Positions 7,924 to 16,359 are shown, numbered from the stretch's first letter. The stretch: DNA of 64,000 bases from Lachnocurva sp029100405 (GCA_046263755.1 JBJYZC010000006.1:62001-126000); one strand, 5' to 3'. The notes: generated by a model from the letters alone, not told the origin. Numbers and translations are program-made.

Positions 7924-8757
7924 ATGTATGCGAAAAATACAGAAATCGTTCAAAGCCTGAGACGGGCTTATCCGGACTATGTGTATGTGGATAGTGATGA
8001 AAAGCAGTTGCAGATGATAGAGGACGTTCGAAAAGGAAAAGACCCAATCGAGTTTATCTGTCGGAATCTCGGTCTGATTTGTCTGACCGTAGACAAATAT
8101 TATTACGGAAGTGATAAGGAAGACGCCATCACGGAAGCCATTCTAACGCTCTTAAAAGCAGCAGAATTGTATGACCCAAGCCACGAGGTTCGGTTTTCCA
8201 CCTATGCCGGGAATGCCATCATGCGAATGGTACAGAGAAAGCAGATTAAGGAAGAATCCGATGTGAACCTTGCCGTCTATATGATGATTCCCTTGCAGAA
8301 ATACAAACGGAATTATCAGGAGTTCGATGCTATGACGGATGAAGAGGTAGCAGAGCAGTTCCACATCAACGTGCAGGCCGTTCCTGCCCTGCGGGAAACG
8401 GCTCATACCCGCACCCTTCGTCTGGATAAGCCGGTCTTGAATCCGGACGACCAGACGGACTCGACCGTTGGGGACTTTATCGAGGACGACACCACACAAC
8501 GAATGGTGGAAGCGTTTGAGGACAAGGAAACCCTGCGTGCTCTGATGGATCGGGCAAAGCTCAGTCCGAAAGACCGCTACATCCTGACCTGTCGATATGG
8601 CCTTGACGGGAATGAGGGAAGAACCCTGAGAGAGGTGGGAGAAGAGTTAGGTGTTTCCCGAGAGCGGGTTCGCCAGTTGGAAGCACACGCCATCAAGAAA
8701 ATCCGTGTTGCTGCCGGAATCTACCAAGAACCGGAAAAGAGATTGGCATATCGGTAA
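7924..8757 (+). CDS. Sigma-70-family RNA polymerase sigma factor encoded by the element
   Basis: 277 residues from the ATG at 7924, with GAAAGGGG upstream (an earlier in-frame ATG would add 14 residues without an RBS). Region 2 is visible at about 40-110: EFICRNLGLICLTVDKYYYG, AITEAILTLLKAAELYDPSH, VRFSTYAGNAIMRMVQRKQI. Region 4 is canonical at about 215-265: LSPKDRYILTCRYGLDGNEG followed by TLREVGEELGVSRERVRQLE. Region 1.1 is absent and region 3 is weak. In region 2.4 the usual WWI aromatic motif of primary sigma factors is replaced by GNAI, implying a different -10 sequence. It is the obvious candidate to read the CATAGAA sites of this window (inference). Confidence 0.9.
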   Translation: MYAKNTEIVQSLRRAYPDYVYVDSDEKQLQMIEDVRKGKDPIEFICRNLGLICLTVDKYYYGSDKEDAITEAILTLLKAAELYDPSHEVRFSTYAGNAIMRMVQRKQIKEESDVNLAVYMMIPLQKYKRNYQEFDAMTDEEVAEQFHINVQAVPALRETAHTRTLRLDKPVLNPDDQTDSTVGDFIEDDTTQRMVEAFEDKETLRALMDRAKLSPKDRYILTCRYGLDGNEGRTLREVGEELGVSRERVRQLEAHAIKKIRVAAGIYQEPEKRLAYR

Positions 8758-8862
8758 GACACAAATTTCTCTCCGTATCAATTTGACGCATTATATAACG
8801 AAATGGTATTATATATATGCTAAGAAAAAAAAGAAGGCAATATTTGTAGGAGGGCATTTTCC

Positions 8863-8910
8863 ATGATGGTAAACACAGAGACAGTAGCATTTATCGGTTT
8901 AATGAACTGA
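8863..8910 (+). CDS. Very short ORF before the IS605-type element
   Basis: TAGGAGGG precedes two ATGs that open a 15-codon frame (MMVNTETVAFIGLMN) ending at the edge of the transposon. It may be a leader peptide or the start of a gene cut by the insertion. The gene beyond the transposon also begins ATGGTAAA, which may be chance. Confidence 0.25.
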   Translation: MMVNTETVAFIGLMN

Positions 8911-8996
8911 AAACAGATGCGCAATCCCCTTCCTCAACGACGTAGGGAGGGGTTAGCACCGTCAACAACTATAACCTTACGGAAAGGAGAAGTCTT

Positions 8997-9551
8997 ATGG
9001 CATATAAAGCCTATGTTTACGCTATATACCCAAATAAAGAACAAGCTGAATTATGTCAAAAGACTTTTGGCTGTTGCAGATTTGTGTATAATCAGATGCT
9101 TAGTGTACAACAAGAACGATATAAGAATGGAGAAAAACATCTATCCAAACTGGCAGCGAATACTTATTGTACCCAACATCTAAAGACAGATTTTTTATTC
9201 CTAAAGGAAGTTGATAAGTATGCCCTAACCAATGCAATTTTCCATTTGGCTGATGGCTTTGACAGATTTTTCAAAAAACAAGGCGGGTATCCTAAGTATA
9301 AAAAGAAGCATAAAGCAAAGAAAACATACACAACGAACTTTACGCATAACAACATAGAAATTGGCGATGATTATGTCAAACTGCCAAAGTTAGGGAAAGT
9401 AAAAGCTAAAATACACAGAAAACCCAATAGAGACTGGAAACTGAAATCAGCTACCATCACTCAAAATCGGGATAATACATACCAAGTATCTGCTTTATTT
9501 GAGTATGAAACCGAGGAGGGAAAATTAAGTAACAAAAATCATCGTCAATAG
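8997..9551 (+). pseudogene. tnpB: N-terminal part of an interrupted tnpB
   Basis: 184 residues starting MAYKAYVYAIYPNKEQAELC, the typical TnpB opening, with FCRFVYNQML and the helical and beta barrel parts of the N-terminal lobe. The frame keeps TnpB character through SALFEYE and then turns into foreign sequence and stops. The RuvC half, beginning EWQLYVPVTSKNTLGLDY, resumes at 11532 in the same strand. The break coincides with the IS607-type insertion. The protein cannot be functional as it stands. Confidence 0.8.
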
Positions 9552-9591
9552 TGATTAAATGTGTTAAAATATACTCATGGAGGATATTGTT

Positions 9592-10260
9592 ATGAACACA
9601 TCTAATATCACTAATTACAAACCAAAAGATTTTGCTGAATTATTGGGCGTCTCGGTCAAAACGTTACAACGTTGGGACAGAGAGGGAATTCTGAAAGCAA
9701 ATCGAACTCCGACTAATAGGCGTTATTATACTTATGATCAGTATCTTCAGTTCAAGGGCATAAATACTGAAAACGATAATCGTCAGATTGTTATTTATGC
9801 CAGAGTATCTACAAGAAACCAAAAAGATGATTTACAAAACCAAGTGGCTTTTTTACGTCAGTTTTGCAATGCTAAAGGTATCATTGTAGATCAATGTATT
9901 GAGGATTATGGAAGCGGACTTAACTACAATCGAAAAAAGTGGAATCAATTATTAGATGAAGTAATGGAACAGAAGATCAAAACTATCATAGTTACACATA
10001 AAGATAGGTTTATCAGATTTGGCTATGATTGGTTTGAAAAATTCTGTATGAAGTTTAACACAGCCATAGTGATAGTGAATAATGAAGAACTATCACCGCA
10101 GGAAGAACTTGTACAGGATATTGTATCTATATTGCACGTTTTTTCTTGTAGATTGTACGGCCTTCGCAAGTATAAAAAACAAATAGAAGGAGATGCAGAA
10201 ATTGCTAAAGAGCTTCAAGACGGAAATAAATCCGACAGCCGAGCAAAAAATCAAAATTAA
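9592..10260 (+). CDS. tnpA: IS607-type serine recombinase (transposase)
   Basis: 222 residues from the ATG at 9592, which has GGAGG nine bases upstream. An N-terminal MerR-like HTH (KDFAELLGVSVKTLQRWDRE, then RYYTYDQY) is followed by a resolvase domain with YARVSTRNQKDDLQNQ, whose Ser is the catalytic nucleophile, and THKDRFIRFGYDWFE. This small-serine-recombinase-plus-HTH layout is that of IS607 TnpA, which performs cut-out and integration without fixed target duplications. It overlaps tnpB by 68 bases. Confidence 0.92.
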   Translation: MNTSNITNYKPKDFAELLGVSVKTLQRWDREGILKANRTPTNRRYYTYDQYLQFKGINTENDNRQIVIYARVSTRNQKDDLQNQVAFLRQFCNAKGIIVDQCIEDYGSGLNYNRKKWNQLLDEVMEQKIKTIIVTHKDRFIRFGYDWFEKFCMKFNTAIVIVNNEELSPQEELVQDIVSILHVFSCRLYGLRKYKKQIEGDAEIAKELQDGNKSDSRAKNQN

Positions 10261-11353
10261 CAAGACTATTGGCACTTGTAGGTACGTCTATAACTTTTAT
10301 CTCGGTCACAACAAAACTTTACACGATAACGGTGAAAAGTTTATGAGTGGTAAAAGTTTTAGTGTCTGGCTGAACAATGAGTACCTTCCAAAAAATCCAG
10401 ATAAATTATGGATCAAGGAAGTCAGTTCAAAATCTGTAAAACGCTCAATTGAAAATGGTTACGTTGCATTTACAAGGTTTTTCAAACATCAGAGTGCTTT
10501 TCCAAAGTTTAAAAAGAAAGGGAAATCTGATGTGAAAATGTATTTCGTAAAGAATAATCCAAAGGATTGCCGATGTGAAAGACACAGAATTAATATTCCA
10601 TCACTTGGTTGGGTTCGCATTAAAGAAAAAGGATATATTCCAACCACCAAAGACGGGTATGTAATTAAAAGTGGTCATGTCTCAATCAAGGCGGATAGAT
10701 ATTATGTGTCAGTTCTTATAGAAATTCCAGACACTAAGATTGCTAATAATAGCAATGGTGGTATAGGAATTGACTTGGGTTTAAAAGACTTAGCAATTGT
10801 TTCCAATGGTAAAACTTATAAAAATATCAATAAGTCAGCAAGAATTAAAAAATTAGAAAAGAAACTGCGTAGAGAACAAAGATGTCTCTCACGCAAATAT
10901 GAAAACTTAAAGAAAGGAGAGTCCACTCAAAAGAATATACAAAAGCAAAAGCTCAAAGTACAAAAACTTCATCATAAAATAGATAATATTCGTACTGATT
11001 ATGTCAATAAAACAATAGCTGAGATAGTGAAAACCAAACCATCTTACATAACTATTGAAGATTTGAATGTGTCAGGAATGATGAAGAACAGACATCTTTC
11101 AAAAGCTGTTGCGTCACAGAAGTTCTATGAATTTAGAACCAAACTTAAAGCAAAATGTGATGAAAATGGTATTGAATTAAGAGTCGTAGACAGATGGTAT
11201 CCATCATCCAAAATATGTCATTGCTGTGGTGCTATCAAGAAAGATTTGAAACTTTCAGATAGAATATATCGTTGTGATTGTGGCTATGTTGAGGATAGGG
11301 ATTTCAATGCTGCTCTTAATCTAAGAGATGCTTTAACTTACACAATTGCATAA
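10193..11353 (+). CDS. tnpB: IS607-associated TnpB RNA-guided nuclease, intact
   Basis: 386 residues. RuvC residues are visible: Asp in GIDLGLKDLAIVSN, Glu in YITIEDLNVSGMM and Asp in VEDRDFNAALNL. The zinc finger CHCCG ... CDCG lies between the last two. N-terminal lobe motifs (CRYVYNFYLG, FPKFKKKGK) are present. Length is normal for TnpB (about 370-400). TnpB proteins cleave DNA guided by an omega RNA made from the element's 3' end; the expected region follows immediately. All catalytic residues are in place, so it is probably active. Confidence 0.92.
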   Translation: MQKLLKSFKTEINPTAEQKIKINKTIGTCRYVYNFYLGHNKTLHDNGEKFMSGKSFSVWLNNEYLPKNPDKLWIKEVSSKSVKRSIENGYVAFTRFFKHQSAFPKFKKKGKSDVKMYFVKNNPKDCRCERHRINIPSLGWVRIKEKGYIPTTKDGYVIKSGHVSIKADRYYVSVLIEIPDTKIANNSNGGIGIDLGLKDLAIVSNGKTYKNINKSARIKKLEKKLRREQRCLSRKYENLKKGESTQKNIQKQKLKVQKLHHKIDNIRTDYVNKTIAEIVKTKPSYITIEDLNVSGMMKNRHLSKAVASQKFYEFRTKLKAKCDENGIELRVVDRWYPSSKICHCCGAIKKDLKLSDRIYRCDCGYVEDRDFNAALNLRDALTYTIA

Positions 11354-11525
11354 TAAACGCAAAATGTAAGTATGTACTGCGGGCTATCGCAGGAATTTAC
11401 GACTGTGGAGTGTACACGAACTTGTGAGTAGCGTATTGTTTATAATCGCCAAAGCATACACATTGAAGCAGTAAGAAGTATCCGCAAGGACTTCAATTCT
11501 CGATGTGTTTGAGTATATTTAAACA
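11354..11525 (+). ncRNA. Likely omega RNA of the IS607-type TnpB
   Basis: This noncoding tract follows the tnpB stop and runs to the element's right end. It contains CTGTGGAGTGTACACGAAC, AAGCAGTAAGAAGTATCCGC and the paired ends CTTCAATTCTCGATGTG, comparable in order to the omega-RNA cores of the other two elements. Exact ends are not visible. Confidence 0.5.
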
Positions 11526-11531
11526 TATTTT

Positions 11532-12146
11532 GAGTGGCAGCTATATGTTCCTGTAACATCAAAGAATACATTAGGTTTGGATTATAAATCAGATGGGTTA
11601 TATGTAGATAGCAATGGTAATGACTGCGATATGTCACATTACTATAGATTGTCGCAAGATAAGTTAGCAAAGTCACAACGTAAGCTGAGACACAAGACGA
11701 TTGGTAGTAATAATTATCGTAAGCAACAAAAGAAAATAGCCAAGATATATAGACACATAGCGAATCAAAGAAAAGATTTTCTACATAAGAAATCTACTGA
11801 GATAGCCAATCAGTACACTTGTGTATGCGTAGAAAATCTGAATATGAGGTCTATGGCAAATAAAGGCTTCGGAAATGGAAAAGCTACTTTAGATAATGGC
11901 TACGGAATGTTTGTAAACTTCTTGGAATACAAACTAAAAGACCGAGGTGGTTATCTGGTAAAAGTAGATAAATGGTTCCCAAGTTCCCAACTCTGTCATT
12001 GGTGCGGATATAGGAATGAAAGTCTCAAAGACCTTAAAATCCGTAAATGGGATTGTCCTCATTGCGGTCACAAAGGAATAGATCGGGATTGGAATGCCGC
12101 TATCAATATCAAGGCAGAAGGATTGAGGATTTTAGAATCAGCGTAA
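11532..12146 (+). pseudogene. tnpB: C-terminal RuvC half of the interrupted tnpB
   Basis: An open frame of about 204 residues without its own start region. It begins EWQLYVPVTSKNTLGLDYKS, where the first RuvC Asp lies, and continues with CVCVENLNMRSM (Glu), the zinc finger CHWCGYRNESL ... CPHCG and GIDRDWNAAINI (third Asp). All catalytic residues are present, but the protein is separated from its N-terminal lobe by the IS607-type insertion. Confidence 0.8.
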
Positions 12147-12283
12147 CTATAAACAATAGGGTAGGAACGATCCGAATTTACGCCTGTGGACATTGTATAA
12201 GACGAGCCGACAAGGTAACTTGTTAGGAACGCAGTAGTGGTTGAAGCAGGAAGCGCCGACTTCAATAAGTCGGAGTAGTTCAC
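12147..12283 (+). ncRNA. Omega-RNA region and right end of the IS605-type element
   Basis: It contains GCCTGTGGACATTGTATAAG and GCAGTAGTGGTTGAAGCAGG, then a hairpin (CCGACTT/AAGTCGG) and AGTAGTTCAC at the boundary. The two cores recur almost exactly in the orphan copy at 13572-13641. Sequence just beyond 12283 would supply the guide. Confidence 0.6.
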
Positions 12284-12293
12284 AGGAAATGTC

Positions 12294-12908
12294 ATGGTAA
12301 ATGCGATGCTTTGCATTCTCGGACGGTCAGGGGCAGGGAAGGACACCCTTGCCATGCGGATAGAAGAGAAATATGGCCTAGACCGGGTGATTTCCTATAC
12401 CACCCGACCGAAACGGCAGGGAGAGACAGGAACACACATTTTTGTCACGAAAGAGGAAGCTAACCGCCTGACCGACCGTGCTGCCGAAACAAAAATCGGA
12501 GAGTACGAATATTTCACAACAGAAGACCAGATTGACACCTGCGACATCTATGTGATTGATCCGATCGGACTGGATCAGTTGACCAAGAGGTTTCCTGACC
12601 GGAACTTCCTTGCCGTGTATGTATCGTCTGACCCTATGGAAGCACGAAAGCACGCTATCATTCGAGGAAAGTCCGAAAAGGAAGGTGCCATCTTTGACAG
12701 AAGGAGACTTGCAGAAGACGAAGAGTTCTCCCGATTTGAGAGCAAGGCAAAATCCTGTGACGGAAGGTATTGTGACAACTGTGAGGTCATGTGGATCAAT
12801 AACGACTACACCAAGGAGTGTATGGACAACGCCGTAGAACAGGTGGTGAATCGTTACTTGGAAATTGGGGCAGAACTTATACGGTCATCATGGGAACCTT
12901 TTCGGTGA
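12294..12908 (+). CDS. Guanylate kinase-like P-loop protein
   Basis: 204 residues. Walker A is GRSGAGKDTLAMR at about residues 10-22, followed by ISYTTRPKRQGETGTHIFVT, the signature GMP-binding loop (SYTTRxxRxGExxGxxYxFV) of guanylate kinases. A later RRRLAEDEEFSRFE segment fits the lid and Arg-rich region. Length is typical (about 200). Presumed reaction: GMP (or dGMP) plus ATP to the diphosphate. Nucleotide kinases on large plasmids and phages usually support replication. The IS605-type element ends only about ten bases before the start and may have replaced its original promoter. Confidence 0.8.
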   Translation: MVNAMLCILGRSGAGKDTLAMRIEEKYGLDRVISYTTRPKRQGETGTHIFVTKEEANRLTDRAAETKIGEYEYFTTEDQIDTCDIYVIDPIGLDQLTKRFPDRNFLAVYVSSDPMEARKHAIIRGKSEKEGAIFDRRRLAEDEEFSRFESKAKSCDGRYCDNCEVMWINNDYTKECMDNAVEQVVNRYLEIGAELIRSSWEPFR

Positions 12909-12944
12909 CAAAGAAACAGTTCCCAAATATGTTTTTGACATAAG

Positions 12945-12970
12945 AATTTACGCATAGAAAAAATGTAAGA
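12945..12970 (+). promoter_or_regulatory. CATAGAA-class promoter leading into the tRNA-like region
   Basis: AATTTACGCATAGAAAAAAT with TGTAAG following; core at 12953-12959. No protein gene follows for 750 bases, so it would transcribe noncoding RNA. Confidence 0.45.
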
Positions 12971-13448
12971 GCACCATTAGCAGATACTTTCCTCCAACGC
13001 TCGTTTTGGTTCTTCCAAACGGGCGTGACCTTGGGAAGAAAAGAAAGAGACAAACGTTTCTCCTTTCAAAAGAAAAACCTTAGAAAAGTACTTCATAATA
13101 ACGTTTGCGATAGGGACGCATTCTTTTCCTCGCTTTTATGCGTTCCCTACCGAATTTCTTTCTTTTGGTTCTAGGCAGGTTCGACTCCTGCCCTTCCCAC
13201 TTGCCGCTGCGAAGCGGTAGTTCCTCCTTTCATAATTGCTCCCTTGTGAGCGAGAAGAAAAAGTTGTTTGTTGTTTGGTTACGCCCGGGCAGAGACAGTC
13301 TGCCAAAGAATCTGTTGCGAAACAGATTTGGATTCCATTGGGTTCTGAGGGTTTTACCCGAAGACCCGTTCGGGTTCGACTCCCGGCGGGCGTACTTTGT
13401 ACAAAGAAAAGTACAATAGTTTGTTTGGTAAGTCGTTGTTTTGCATAA

Positions 13449-13475
13449 TTTTTAGCCATAGAATAATTGTAAGGA
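13449..13475 (+). promoter_or_regulatory. CATAGAA-class promoter before the orphan omega-RNA-like sequence
   Basis: TTTTAGCCATAGAATAATTG then TAAGG; core at 13457-13463, with TTTTGCATAAT upstream. It is about 80 bases before the orphan omega-like sequence and 245 before the gene at 13708. Confidence 0.5.
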
Positions 13476-13539
13476 ATTTATGAAATGTGTTGTAAAACCC
13501 TTTGCTTTGGCTATGGGGATATAAGACACACCAGACTGC

Positions 13540-13672
13540 ACCGTAGGGCATACGGGAACAGTATAATCTAGCCTGTGGACATTGTGTAAGACATTGAGTT
13601 GCGTATGATCGTAGCTAATGCAGTAGTGGTTGAAGCAGGAATCCCCCGCCTTTAGGCATGGGGTGTGTCAAG
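13540..13672 (+). ncRNA. Orphan IS605-type omega-RNA-like sequence without tnpB
   Basis: CCTGTGGACATTGT (13572-13585) and GCAGTAGTGGTTGAAGCAGG (13620-13639) match the 3' region of the IS605-type element at 12.2 kb nearly base for base. Then comes a hairpin CCCC-GCCTTTAGGCAT-GGGG (13644-13663). No tnpB or left end is attached. It may be a deletion remnant, or a guide RNA retained and expressed from the promoter just upstream. Confidence 0.55.
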
Positions 13673-13707
13673 AATCCTGTGAATGAGTTGGAAAGGAATT
13701 TTTATTT

Positions 13708-13929
13708 ATGGATGGGACATTAAAGAGACTGTTAACCATGCAGAAGGAAGTCAAGGCATTGAATAAGGAGAATGCCAAGATCGGAAAGAAGATTATCCGC
13801 CTTGGAAATATGCCGGACACCTTGGAGAATCAGGCCAAGCTTGCAGCATTGACCGACCGTAATCGTGAAATCATTGCACGTCTGGATGAACTGGACAATG
13901 AGCTGACAGAGATCGAAAAGACCCTGTAA
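13708..13929 (+). CDS. Small coiled-coil protein
   Basis: 73 residues. RBS GGAAAGGAAT is a little far (about 10 bases) but the start is the only sensible one. The whole protein is charged and helical with heptad-like spacing of Leu and Ile (LLTMQKEVKALNKENAKIGK, then LDELDNELTEIEKTL). There is no membrane segment or DNA-binding motif. It is followed by a dispersed two-hairpin repeat. No function can be assigned; coiled-coil assembly or a scaffold-like role is possible. Confidence 0.6.
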   Translation: MDGTLKRLLTMQKEVKALNKENAKIGKKIIRLGNMPDTLENQAKLAALTDRNREIIARLDELDNELTEIEKTL

Positions 13930-14048
13930 GGCTTTCTGAGCCTTTGCATAGCAAAGGGTCAGAGTTAAAGACCGAAGTTCGACCTACGGTCGTTAACTCT
14001 TCGTTATCGCTCTGCGATAACTCAGAAGGTCGAACTTTGGAAAGACAA
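13930..14048 (+). repeat. Two-hairpin dispersed repeat, copy B (double)
   Basis: CTTTGC-ATA-GCAAAG, then GTTAAAGACCG and GTTCGACCTACGGTCG, then an inverted second unit with TTATCGC-TCT-GCGATAA and AGGTCGAACTT. The two units lie head to head and could fold into one long structure after the 13708 gene. Confidence 0.6.
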
Positions 14049-14120
14049 AGGCTATGAGAGAGAGGAATCGTTTCTTCTCTCTCTTTTTTTTATTTTTAAC
14101 CATAGATATTTTGCATAAGA

Positions 14121-14142
14121 TTTTACGCATAGAAGAAATAGA
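14121..14142 (+). promoter_or_regulatory. CATAGAA-class promoter before the secreted protein gene
   Basis: ATTTTACGCATAGAAGAAAT, core at 14128-14134, with TTTTGCATAAG upstream. A degenerate copy (CATAGAT) sits 27 bases further up at 14101. The core ends 61 bases before the start at 14196. Confidence 0.5.
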
Positions 14143-14195
14143 GAAATTTGAGCGTAAAGCAGTCGAAATGTTTTTTAGAAAGGGCGGACTTTTTT

Positions 14196-16109
14196 ATGAA
14201 GCGGAAAGAAATCGTTCGGGTATTGTCCGTACTGATCTTGTCGGCTTCGATGGTACTTCCGGTCTCTGCGGATGAAATAAATGCCACGGGAGCAAAGCAT
14301 GACCGGATCGAAGTCAACATGGGCCAGTCAGACGGGAATACCACGAACAAAACACCAAAGACGGGTGCGGACGGAAAGGTTATCTATGCAGACCCCAGTC
14401 TGGACGGGGGCTATACCTACGACAGTACCAAGGGTACCCATGACCAACAGGCTAAGACCGACTCGCCGTGGTATCTGATACGAAACACCACGGTCAGTAC
14501 CGAAGGACAGTTTGTGGACCGGGACTACACCTATACGGCAGAAGAACCTGTTCCCTATGACGAATCCAAGTGGGTGAGCAGTCCGATCGTGATCCGGGCA
14601 AAGGACGATGACAAGCTGCTCCAGAAGCCGGACTTCTTGGGTTCGGGCGTACAGAAACAGCTCATTACAAGAGAAGGACAGAAAGGACATAGCGAGTCAG
14701 GCGACCTTGCATCCTTACACAAGGGATGGAACGGGTCGGACTGGGATCCGCAGTCCATTGCAAACTCGATCGGCAATACCGGAACAACGGCTACGGACAC
14801 CGTAGAAGGTGCGGTCGAGTGGAAGGTCTGGACGGCGGACAATCTCTACGAAGGCAAAAAGCTGTACCCGGAGAACTTTGGCTACAAGTACGCTCCGCAT
14901 TATACGGCAGAGAATCATACCTTAAAGTATGACAAGACAAAGCCAGTCGTAAGTGCCTTGAACATCACCCAGACACGGTTCTCTGACCTCACGGACATGA
15001 ATTCGAAAAGCATTGCCAGTCAGACGAGAAACAGTCAGTATGGAGACAACCGTACCATTAAGTCCGATCAGGACTATGCCAAGGAACTGGATCAGAAGAT
15101 GACAACGACCATTCAACTGACCGTGACCGACAAGAACAGTCAAGCGTTCCATAACAACTGTGACGTGTCCGGCATCCAGAACATTCTGGTTCGGATTCAG
15201 GGCAATCACGGAAAGACCAAGACCCTGACCTACCAGAATGGACAATCGTCTGACCTGACACGAAGTGGAGTGCAGAGAAACCGGGAAGATAGTGCAGATG
15301 CTTATGCGACCTATACATGGACAGGAAATCTCTACAAAGACCCTGACCTGACCGGAGAAACCGACCTGACCGTTTCAGTTGAAGTGACCGATCAGGCAGG
15401 CAATCAACAGACCGATGTGAAGAACGATGTGATTACGAATAATCACCCGGGTGACGACATCGGACATAATGTGAGTGGCAACAAGACCCACATCCGAAAC
15501 TTTGATGCCGTATCCTCGATTTATCGGAACGACAGTCTGAACGAAAAGCTGAACGGTGCTTATGTGACTCCGCATTCTAATGCCTATGCAGGAACCATCT
15601 GGAACAATTACGGAAGTTATGACGCCTTCTTCAAGGCAAACTACAACGTCTTCCAGTATGGCGAGTTCGCTACGGTAAAGTCGATTTCTTATGGATCAAG
15701 TGTAACTGGTTATGGTACCGACTTCGACTACGGAAATGCCAACATGAATGCTCTGGTATTGAAGAAACGTACCATTTACACCCAGTCTCCGCTCATTGAC
15801 CGTACCTTTGGTGAACAGGACGGAAGTGAAGCCGGGCATACGGTCAGCACCACCATCGGAGCGACCAAGATCCTGACCTACAACACCAGATTCCCGATCG
15901 TGAGTGCATCGGACGGCATTGCCAAGGGCAAGAAGGACTACAAGTACGCTCTTGACCTGACCATCAATAGCAGCGGAAAGACGGCAACAGAGAAGGCATA
16001 CCGTACACCTGCATATCATATCTACTACAAATGGAAACCAAACGAACCGCCTGACCTTCGTGTTCGAATCTCCACCAACCATGGAAATGGAACCCTCCAG
16101 TATAAGTAA
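14196..16109 (+). CDS. Large secreted or surface protein of unknown function
   Basis: 637 residues from the ATG at 14196, preceded by GAAAGGGCGG; the longer frame upstream lacks a ribosome binding site. Residues 1-26 form a classical signal peptide (MKRKEIVRVLSVLILSASMV then LPVSA-DE). The mature protein is rich in Thr, Asn, Asp and Tyr, with beta-type stretches such as KMTTTIQLTVTDKNS and GETDLTVSVEVTDQAGNQQT that resemble Ig-like repeats of bacterial surface proteins. No sorting signal, membrane anchor or enzyme motif is visible. Expression is apparently from the CATAGAA-class site. A role in cell contact during transfer is plausible but unproven. Confidence 0.65.
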   Translation: MKRKEIVRVLSVLILSASMVLPVSADEINATGAKHDRIEVNMGQSDGNTTNKTPKTGADGKVIYADPSLDGGYTYDSTKGTHDQQAKTDSPWYLIRNTTVSTEGQFVDRDYTYTAEEPVPYDESKWVSSPIVIRAKDDDKLLQKPDFLGSGVQKQLITREGQKGHSESGDLASLHKGWNGSDWDPQSIANSIGNTGTTATDTVEGAVEWKVWTADNLYEGKKLYPENFGYKYAPHYTAENHTLKYDKTKPVVSALNITQTRFSDLTDMNSKSIASQTRNSQYGDNRTIKSDQDYAKELDQKMTTTIQLTVTDKNSQAFHNNCDVSGIQNILVRIQGNHGKTKTLTYQNGQSSDLTRSGVQRNREDSADAYATYTWTGNLYKDPDLTGETDLTVSVEVTDQAGNQQTDVKNDVITNNHPGDDIGHNVSGNKTHIRNFDAVSSIYRNDSLNEKLNGAYVTPHSNAYAGTIWNNYGSYDAFFKANYNVFQYGEFATVKSISYGSSVTGYGTDFDYGNANMNALVLKKRTIYTQSPLIDRTFGEQDGSEAGHTVSTTIGATKILTYNTRFPIVSASDGIAKGKKDYKYALDLTINSSGKTATEKAYRTPAYHIYYKWKPNEPPDLRVRISTNHGNGTLQYK

Positions 16110-16125
16110 TCCTTTCTTAGCATAG

Positions 16126-16220
16126 TAACAAAAGACCTATCAGAGCTTTCGCAAAGCGAAAGCGAGGAAGTAAAGACTGTAAGTCGACCTATCAGCAATA
16201 TGTCTGGTAGGTCTTTTTTA
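16126..16220 (+). terminator. Terminator with embedded two-hairpin repeat, copy C
   Basis: AAAGACCTATCAGA at the left pairs with TCTGGTAGGTCTTT at the right, followed by six Ts. The loop contains GCTTTCGC-AAA-GCGAAAGC and a TAAAGACTGTAAGTCGACC segment of the dispersed repeat family. Confidence 0.65.
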
Positions 16221-16233
16221 TTTGTTCCATAAG

Positions 16234-16258
16234 AATTTACGCATAGAAGAAGCGTAAA
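16234..16258 (+). promoter_or_regulatory. CATAGAA-class promoter before the 16.3-17.9 kb gene set
   Basis: GAATTTACGCATAGAAGAAG then CGTAAAG; core at 16242-16248, 112 bases before the first convincing start at 16360. Confidence 0.5.
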
Positions 16259-16359
16259 GAAAAATTTGTGCTTTGACACTACAAATGGTGATGCTATGGA
16301 AGAATTAGTGACAGTCTGCCGTATTCAGACAAAATAGCGTAGCAAAGGAGAACAAAAGC

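Larger units (their letters stand above)
9552..11530 (+). mobile_element. IS607-type insertion sequence inside tnpB
   Basis: It contains a serine recombinase (tnpA) overlapping an intact tnpB, the standard IS607 arrangement. The left end holds TGTTAAAATATACTC (about 9561-9575) and the right end its near-complement GAGTATATTTAAACA (11510-11524), which suggests the termini. It splits an IS605-type tnpB. Base composition is AT-richer than the surrounding backbone, consistent with recent arrival. Confidence 0.75.
8911..12283 (+). mobile_element. IS605-type TnpB-only element, interrupted by an IS607-type element
   Basis: The left end carries a hairpin (CCCCTTCCT 8926-8934 with AGGGAGGGG 8944-8952). 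Then come a tnpB reading frame in two pieces, an omega-RNA-like 3' region, and a right-end hairpin CCGACTTCAATAAGTCGG followed by AGTAGTTCAC, ending near 12283. No Y1 transposase gene is present, so it depended on a transposase elsewhere. The boundaries are estimated to within about ten bases. Confidence 0.7.
12909..13539 (+). other. Noncoding region with a CATAGAA site and two tRNA-like 3' ends
   Basis: There is no convincing gene in this stretch. GGGAAG (13033-13038) can pair with CTTCCC (13193-13198), closing a segment that ends in a perfect T-arm, GCAGGTTCGACTCCTGC (13175-13191). A second T-arm, TCGGGTTCGACTCCCGG (13370-13386), is enclosed by ACGCCCG (13281-13287) and CGGGCGT (13387-13393). 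Neither 114-base nor 167-base segment folds into a standard cloverleaf in my hands. An inverted repeat TAGGGACGCAT/ATGCGTTCCCTA lies inside the first. Confidence 0.45.

Noticed and set aside
13136..13459. ORFs on both strands around 13.1-13.5 kb.
   Set aside because: They translate the tRNA-like T-arms and hairpins (typical false sequences such as GSRTRTG and PPGVEPERV) and lack ribosome binding sites.
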